NCBI GenBank assembly: GCA_958295825.1
Contig: OY282375.1
Span: 915,489 to 979,488, forward strand
Length of the DNA: 64,000 nucleotides
Direction of reading: 5' to 3'
DNA from: an uncultured Candidatus Entotheonella sp.
GTDB taxonomy: Bacteria; Tectomicrobia; Entotheonellia; Entotheonellales; Entotheonellaceae
Shown: positions 58,382 to 64,000 of the stretch, one piece after another
Layout: every line of letters starts with the position of its first letter
Numbering within the stretch: the first letter of the stretch is position 1
Position numbers and translations under genes: made by a program
Notes under the pieces: generated by a model
Databases searched by the model: none
Told to the model about the DNA's origin: nothing
The model's input: only the letters and a program-made list of their open reading frames with translations

Positions 58382-61300
58382 TTAATTGCCCCCATCTTGG
58401 CCCTCAGCGGCGAGCATGACATCCGCATCGAGCTCATCATCAGTCGGGAAAATCTGTGTTGCATCCGGTTCGGCCAGATTGCCCTGGTGTCGAGGAATAC
58501 CTGTGCCAGCCGGAATGACGCGCCCCATGATGACGTTCTCTTTCAGACCGCGAAGCCGGTCAACCATGCCACTCACTGCAGCCTGCGTCAGCACGCGTGT
58601 CGTTTCTTGGAAAGAAGCTGCCGAAATGAAACTCTCCGTACTTAACGAGGATTTGGTGATTCCCAGGAGGATGGGCTTGCCAAGGGCCGGTCCACCCCCC
58701 TCGGCTACAGTATCCTGATTGCGGCGAGAGAAAATCGTCTTGCCCACTTGCTCACCAACCAAGAATTCAGTGTCTCCAGGTTCCTCGACCACCACACGTT
58801 TTAGCATTTGCTTGACAATGACCTCAATGTGTTTGTCATTGATCTGTACCCCCTGAAGGCGATATACCTCCTGGATTTCGTTCACGAGATATTTCTGCAG
58901 TTCCTGCTCTCCCCGAATGTCAAGAATATCATGAGGATTGACTGCCCCATCCATCAATGGTTCACTGGCGCGCACCCGATCGCCTTCATGCACATTGACG
59001 TATTTACCTCGTGGCACCAGATATTCCCGTTCTTCGCCGCTATCCGCCGCGACAATGACCTTACGGGCACCTCGCTGAAATCCTCCAAATCTCACAACAC
59101 CATCGATCTCGGAAATGATCGCTTGTTCCTTCGGTTTCCGGGCTTCAAAGAGCTCAGCAACACGCGGCAACCCACCGGTGATATCTTTTGTCTTTGCCGT
59201 TTCGCGTGGGATCTTTACCAAAACGTCGCCAGCGGAAATCATTTCTCCCTCCGTCACGGAAATGTGCGCACCAGCAGGGAGTTGATAGCGTCCTAATGTT
59301 GCATTCTGTTCATCCTTGATGGATACGCGCGGTTGACGCTTTTCATCGTGATGATCGAGGATTACTTTCTGCGACAATCCGGTCTGTTCGTCTAGTTCTT
59401 CCTGAACGGTGACGCCTTCCACAATATCGCCGTAGGCGACACGACCGGAAACCTCTGAAAGAATCGAACGAGTGTAAGGATCCCACTCGACTAGATTTTC
59501 GCCGCGCTCGATCTTCTGGCCGTCCCTCACCCTTAGGCGTGCTCCGTACTCAATTGGATAGCGCTCCTTCTCGCGTTCCTCTTCATCTTGGATCACCAAG
59601 ATGCCGTTACGGTTCATAACCACCATCGCACCTTCGCGATTATTTACCGTGCGAAGATTCTGGTAACGCACCACCCCATTGTTCTTGGCTTGTAAGGTGC
59701 TCTGGTCTACCTGTAAACTCGCAGCCCCTCCGATGTGGAACGTTCGCATGGTGAGCTGCGTGCCTGGTTCGCCAATCGACTGGGCGGCAATCACGCCCAC
59801 GGCCTCGCCGATTTCGGCTAAAGAACCAGAAGCCAAATTGCGCCCATAACACATTGCACAGATGCCACTTTTCAACTCGCATGTAAGTACAGACCGCATG
59901 ACAACATACTCAAGCCCGGCGTTTTCAATGCGTTCTGCAGCTGCCTCATCGACAAGCGTATTGCGGACAACCAACACCTCGTCGCCATAGGGATCCAGCA
60001 CATCTTCGGCGGTAACACGGCCGAGAATTCGCTCTCCGAGCGATTCGATGATCTCACCACTTTGAACAAGAGCCGTGACTGTAACGCCGCCTCGCGTTTC
60101 GCAGTCTTGGGTCAGGACGATCACATCCTGGGCCACATCTACCAATCGACGGGTCAAATAGCCGGAATTGGCTGTCTTGAGGGCTGTATCTGCAAGTCCT
60201 TTCCTCGCCCCGTGTGTAGAAATGAAATACTGGAGCACACTAAGCCCTTCGCGGAAATTCGCCGTAATCGGCGTTTCCATAATTTCTCCGCTTGGCTTAG
60301 CCATCAGGCCTCGCATGCCCGCCAGTTGTCGAATTTGCTGCAGACCACCGCGTGCTCCCGACCTCGCCATTGCATAGATCGGATTGAAGTCGTGCCGGAC
60401 TCCGTTGGAGTCACGATTATGCATGACCTCAAGATCTTCCCGCTCCAACTCCTTGAACATTTCGTTGGACACTTGCTCAGTGACCTGTGCCCAAATGTCA
60501 ACGATTTTGTTGTAGCGCTCGCCGTTCGTGATGAGGCCATCTCCATACTGACTCTCGACATCTACAACTTGAGTTTGGGCTTCTTCGATCAAAGATTCCT
60601 TCATCATCGGGATGTGCATGTCGTCTATTCCGATGGAGAGCCCAGACTGAGTTGCGTATTGGAATCCAAGTGTCTTGAGGTCCTCCAAGAGTTGTACGGT
60701 CCGCTCCTTCCCAACACATTGATAGCATTCCGCCACCAAGTCCGTCAGAGAAGCCTTGTCCATGTGTCGATTCACCTGCTCGAATTCCAATTCCGGTGGC
60801 AAAACCTCACGGAGGAGAATACGACCGACCGTGGTGGGCACAACATCCTTGCCTATCCGCACACGAATACGAGCCTGTAAGCCAATCTCCTCGGCATCAT
60901 ATGCAATGCGAACTTCCTCGGGGCTCGTAAACAGTTTACCCTCTCCGAGACTTCCACCTCGCTCCTTGGTCATATAGTAGCAACCCATAATGATATCTTG
61001 GCTAGGCACTGCCAAAGGCTTACCGTGGGCAGCCGACAGAATATTATTCACCGATAACATGAGGGCCTTGGCTTCAACTTGAGCTTCGACGGAGAGGGGT
61101 ACGTGAACTGCCATTTGATCACCGTCGAAATCGGCGTTGAATGCCGAACATACCAGCGGGTGGATACGGATTGCCTTACCCTCTACCAACACGGGTTCAA
61201 AGGCCTGGATGCCAAGACGATGAAGGGTAGGCGCCCGGTTCAGCAAGACCGTGTATTCGTGAATGATCTCGTCAAGGGCATCCCAAACTTCCGGTAGACC

Positions 61301-62611
61301 CTTTTCCACCATTCTCTTGGCGCTTTTGATGGTGTTAACGTGCCCACGTTCTTCGAGCTTGTGATAGATGAAGGGCTTGAAGAGCTCCAAAGCCATTGTT
61401 TTTGGCAGCCCGCACTGGTGCAACTTGAGTTCCGGCCCTACGACAATAACGGAACGTCCAGAGTAGTCGACTCGTTTTCCCAGCAGGTTCTGCCGAAAAC
61501 GTCCTTGCTTACCTTTAAGCATGTCACTCAAGGATTTCAGCGGACGCTTGTTCGGTCCCCGCAAGGCACGGCCACGTCGACCATTGTCGAACAGCGCGTC
61601 CACGGCTTCTTGTAACATGCGTTTCTCATTACGAATAATGATTTCCGGAGCGCGTAACTCCTGCAAACGGAGCAGCCGATTATTTCGGTTGATGACCCTA
61701 CGGTACAAGTCGTTCAAGTCAGAGGTGGCAAAACGCCCCCCGTCCAATGGTACCAATGGGCGCAACTCTGGCGGAATCACGGGTATTACTTCAAGAATCA
61801 TCCATTCGGGTCGGTTGTCCGATTTACGGAAGGCTTCGACGACCTTTAGCCGTTTGATAATCTTCTTGCGCTTTTGCAGCGACGCCGACTCATGCATTTC
61901 TGACCGCAGGGATTCAGCCAGTTCGTCAAGGTCCAAACGACGCAAAAGCTCCCAAATAGCTTCTGCCCCCATACCCGCCACGAATCCCCCATGTTCCTTA
62001 CGGCTAAGCTCCTTTACGAGTTGATGACGTTCCTCACAACTCCATTTACGGCGCCCATCTTTCGGCAGCGGTATGCAATTCCAGATATTTCGGCCATAAT
62101 CCTTCATGAGCTCGCGATGGCGCTCCTCCGTGAGGAGTTCTTGCTTTTTCAAGCCTATCTCACGCGGATCGATAATCACGTAATTTTCGAAATAAAGGAT
62201 GCGCTCCAACTCCCGCAAAGACATGTCTAACAGGATTCCAATGCGACTTGGAATGCCCTTGAAAAACCAGACATGAGACACTGGGCACGCCAGTTCAATG
62301 TGTCCAAGCCGCTCGCGCCGCACTTTAGACTGGATAACCTCGACGCCGCATTTCTCACAAACGACACCGCGGTGCTTCATGCGCTTGTATTTGCCGCAGT
62401 TGCACTCCCAATCCTTTGCTGGGCCGAAAATCTTGGCGCAGAACAGCCCGTCACGTTCAGGTTTGAAGGTGCGATAGTTGATGGTTTCCGGCTTTTTGAC
62501 CTCGCCGTGTGACCATGAACGGATTTTTTGCGGCGATGCCAGACGTATACGGATCGCACTGAAAGAAGTGGGGTCTTTGGGTTTCTCATTCAGATTGAAT
62601 ATGCTATCCAA
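58382..62611 (-). CDS. rpoC: RNA polymerase beta-prime subunit
   Basis: 1409 residues. N-terminal zinc site ([20 protein letters not shown]), catalytic NADFDGDQM at about 495 (three Asp hold Mg2+), the bridge helix and trigger loop region, and a C-terminal zinc site ([10 protein letters not shown]). The start codon is TTG at 62611 with a strong AAGGAGG six bases before it; it begins as the family does. The DPBB core is intact. Upstream of it, rpoB ends 103 bases away. Confidence 0.98.
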   Translation of the reverse strand: MDSIFNLNEKPKDPTSFSAIRIRLASPQKIRSWSHGEVKKPETINYRTFKPERDGLFCAKIFGPAKDWECNCGKYKRMKHRGVVCEKCGVEVIQSKVRRERLGHIELACPVSHVWFFKGIPSRIGILLDMSLRELERILYFENYVIIDPREIGLKKQELLTEERHRELMKDYGRNIWNCIPLPKDGRRKWSCEERHQLVKELSRKEHGGFVAGMGAEAIWELLRRLDLDELAESLRSEMHESASLQKRKKIIKRLKVVEAFRKSDNRPEWMILEVIPVIPPELRPLVPLDGGRFATSDLNDLYRRVINRNNRLLRLQELRAPEIIIRNEKRMLQEAVDALFDNGRRGRALRGPNKRPLKSLSDMLKGKQGRFRQNLLGKRVDYSGRSVIVVGPELKLHQCGLPKTMALELFKPFIYHKLEERGHVNTIKSAKRMVEKGLPEVWDALDEIIHEYTVLLNRAPTLHRLGIQAFEPVLVEGKAIRIHPLVCSAFNADFDGDQMAVHVPLSVEAQVEAKALMLSVNNILSAAHGKPLAVPSQDIIMGCYYMTKERGGSLGEGKLFTSPEEVRIAYDAEEIGLQARIRVRIGKDVVPTTVGRILLREVLPPELEFEQVNRHMDKASLTDLVAECYQCVGKERTVQLLEDLKTLGFQYATQSGLSIGIDDMHIPMMKESLIEEAQTQVVDVESQYGDGLITNGERYNKIVDIWAQVTEQVSNEMFKELEREDLEVMHNRDSNGVRHDFNPIYAMARSGARGGLQQIRQLAGMRGLMAKPSGEIMETPITANFREGLSVLQYFISTHGARKGLADTALKTANSGYLTRRLVDVAQDVIVLTQDCETRGGVTVTALVQSGEIIESLGERILGRVTAEDVLDPYGDEVLVVRNTLVDEAAAERIENAGLEYVVMRSVLTCELKSGICAMCYGRNLASGSLAEIGEAVGVIAAQSIGEPGTQLTMRTFHIGGAASLQVDQSTLQAKNNGVVRYQNLRTVNNREGAMVVMNRNGILVIQDEEEREKERYPIEYGARLRVRDGQKIERGENLVEWDPYTRSILSEVSGRVAYGDIVEGVTVQEELDEQTGLSQKVILDHHDEKRQPRVSIKDEQNATLGRYQLPAGAHISVTEGEMISAGDVLVKIPRETAKTKDITGGLPRVAELFEARKPKEQAIISEIDGVVRFGGFQRGARKVIVAADSGEEREYLVPRGKYVNVHEGDRVRASEPLMDGAVNPHDILDIRGEQELQKYLVNEIQEVYRLQGVQINDKHIEVIVKQMLKRVVVEEPGDTEFLVGEQVGKTIFSRRNQDTVAEGGGPALGKPILLGITKSSLSTESFISAASFQETTRVLTQAAVSGMVDRLRGLKENVIMGRVIPAGTGIPRHQGNLAEPDATQIFPTDDELDADVMLAAEGQDGGN

Positions 62612-62714
62612 AGGGGCCTCCTTCAGCAGGTGTCAGGATTTGCGTCAATGCAAAAACTAGGCGGCATAGCGTCAGACAAACTGGAACAGACTGGCACATG
62701 GTGGTGGTGAAGAA

Positions 62715-64000
62715 TTACTCAGACATTTCTTCCAACTGGGCATCCTGCGGCACATCGCTCGCCTCAAGTAACTTGACATCAAGGGCCAAACTCTGCAATT
62801 CCTTCACAAGAACATTAAACGATTCCGGCAAACTTGCTTCCAAGGTATTTTCACCCTTGACAATAGCTTCATACATCCGGGTACGTCCGGCAACATCATC
62901 CGACTTAACAGTAAGCATCTCCTGCAACGTACGGGCAGCGCCATAAGCTTCAAGCGCCCATACTTCCATTTCCCCCAAACGCTGCCCACCGAACTGCGCC
63001 TTGCCCCCCAGTGGTTGCTGCGTTACCAGAGAGTAAGGTCCGGTTGAACGGGCGTGAATTTTATCGTCAACGAGATGATGGAGCTTCATCATATAAATCT
63101 GACCAACAACAACTTTCTGGTCGAATGGGACGCCAGACTTCCCGTCAAACAATTCTACACGGCCGTTATCCGGCAGATCAGCCCGTACCAGTGCGTCTTT
63201 GATGTCCCTTTCCGTTGCCCCATCGAATACCGGTGTTGCCACCGCTATATCTGATTTTTGTATGGCCCAACCCAAATGAGTCTCAAGAATTTGTCCAACA
63301 TTCATGCGCGACGGCACGCCAAGGGGATTCAGAATGAGATCAATTGGGGTGCCGTCGGCCATATAAGGCATGTCTTCCTCGGGCACAATGATTGATACTA
63401 CGCCCTTGTTGCCATGCCGACCCGCCATCTTGTCCCCAACGCTTAACTTGCGTTTCATGGCGATATAAACCTTAATCATCTTGATAACGCCCGGCGGCAA
63501 TTCATCACCCCGACGGAGCTTGTCGACCTTTTCTTCTGACACCCTCTTCAGATCATCAAGTTGCCGCTCCGCCGCTTCAGTTATCTCCAGCATACGTTCA
63601 TGGACAAGGTCTGAGTCCTTGACTCGGACGGCCAGGAGCGCTTTGCCGGACAATTTGGCCAACGCCTTCTCCGTGAGTTTCGTATCCTTGGAGGGCCGCC
63701 GACTCGCCTTGCCATTAGACACATCAGCGATAATGGCTGTTTTGCCTACAAGGAGACGGCGAATCTTCTTGTCCCGCTCTCCCTCGACGATTTTAATTTC
63801 ATCATAAATATCCTTTTCGATGCGGGCCACGTCTTCATCTTCAATAGATTGCATACGTTCGTCTTTGTCGGCCCCACGGCGCGAAAACACTCGCACCCCG
63901 ACTATCGTACCCTCCACGCCTGGGGGCACGGTCAGCGACGTGTCCCGCACATCTCCGGCCTTCTCGCCAAAGATGGCCTTAAGAAGCCTTTCCTCGGGAC
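62715..64000 (-). CDS. rpoB: RNA polymerase beta subunit (N-terminal part missing)
   Basis: The last 427 residues of beta are present; the gene runs off the right edge. [21 protein letters not shown] at the edge (key [16 protein letters not shown]), [19 protein letters not shown] (key [13 protein letters not shown], the beta clamp/active-site loop), and the C-terminal [20 protein letters not shown] region, here as [18 protein letters not shown], are classic RpoB. It precedes rpoC as in nearly all bacteria. Confidence 0.97.
   Translation of the reverse strand, partial: PEERLLKAIFGEKAGDVRDTSLTVPPGVEGTIVGVRVFSRRGADKDERMQSIEDEDVARIEKDIYDEIKIVEGERDKKIRRLLVGKTAIIADVSNGKASRRPSKDTKLTEKALAKLSGKALLAVRVKDSDLVHERMLEITEAAERQLDDLKRVSEEKVDKLRRGDELPPGVIKMIKVYIAMKRKLSVGDKMAGRHGNKGVVSIIVPEEDMPYMADGTPIDLILNPLGVPSRMNVGQILETHLGWAIQKSDIAVATPVFDGATERDIKDALVRADLPDNGRVELFDGKSGVPFDQKVVVGQIYMMKLHHLVDDKIHARSTGPYSLVTQQPLGGKAQFGGQRLGEMEVWALEAYGAARTLQEMLTVKSDDVAGRTRMYEAIVKGENTLEASLPESFNVLVKELQSLALDVKLLEASDVPQDAQLEEMSE

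Overview
The window is chromosomal DNA of an uncultured-type, Gram-negative bacterium. Outer-envelope genes (a DsbD-like exchanger and the remnant of an outer-membrane protein), CaiB/BaiF CoA-transferase, luciferase-like oxidoreductase and UGSC-type selenoprotein genes recall Tectomicrobia (Entotheonella), Rokubacteria or deltaproteobacterial-type lineages; this placement is a guess from gene content. No phage, insertion sequence, CRISPR or integrase was seen.

1-6.2 kb (minus strand): a nucleotide and translation block, cysS > histidine phosphatase > purN > pyrG > purL (purL runs off the left edge). 6.4-14 kb: metabolic genes (luciferase-like oxidoreductase, secreted metallo-beta-lactamase-fold hydrolase, hydroxypyruvate isomerase, CoA transferase, ThDP enzyme, HpcH/HpaI aldolase) around two decayed small genes. 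13.8-15 kb: trmL and aat. 15.1-19.4 kb (plus strand): apaH, a GrdB-like selenoprotein read through an in-frame UGA, an SRPBCC protein and a fused EtfB-EtfA. 19.4-23.4 kb (minus strand, converging on it): B12-binding domain protein > meaB > UGSC selenoprotein (second in-frame UGA) > its partner > enoyl-CoA hydratase. 23.6-26 kb: an enolase-superfamily enzyme and an archaeal-type (type II) GAPDH-like dehydrogenase.

26-34.7 kb: ftsH, then a macromolecular-synthesis operon rpsU-mutS2-dnaG-rpoD, followed by tRNA-Met. 34.9-38.3 kb: a coiled-coil zinc-ribbon protein and two cytochrome c maturation/thiol exchange genes. 38.3-39.1 kb: a decayed gene. 39.1-64 kb (minus strand): the str-S10-spc-alpha supercluster in canonical order, rpoB(partial)-rpoC-rpsL-rpsG-fusA-tuf-S10 genes-spc genes-secY-map-infA-rpmJ-rpsM-rpsK-rpsD-rpoA-rplQ.

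The most interesting signal is the pair of UGA-interrupted genes at 15.97-17.17 kb and 21.43-21.98 kb. Each continues in frame with family-matching sequence after the UGA, each puts the UGA two residues before a cysteine (UxxC), and each has a perfect hairpin starting 10-11 nt after the UGA with GUG in its loop, which is the geometry of a bacterial SECIS element. Together with the fused electron-transfer flavoprotein, the CoA enzymes and the B12 chaperone they suggest a selenium-dependent redox module. The selenocysteine machinery (selA, selB, selC, selD) is not in the window.
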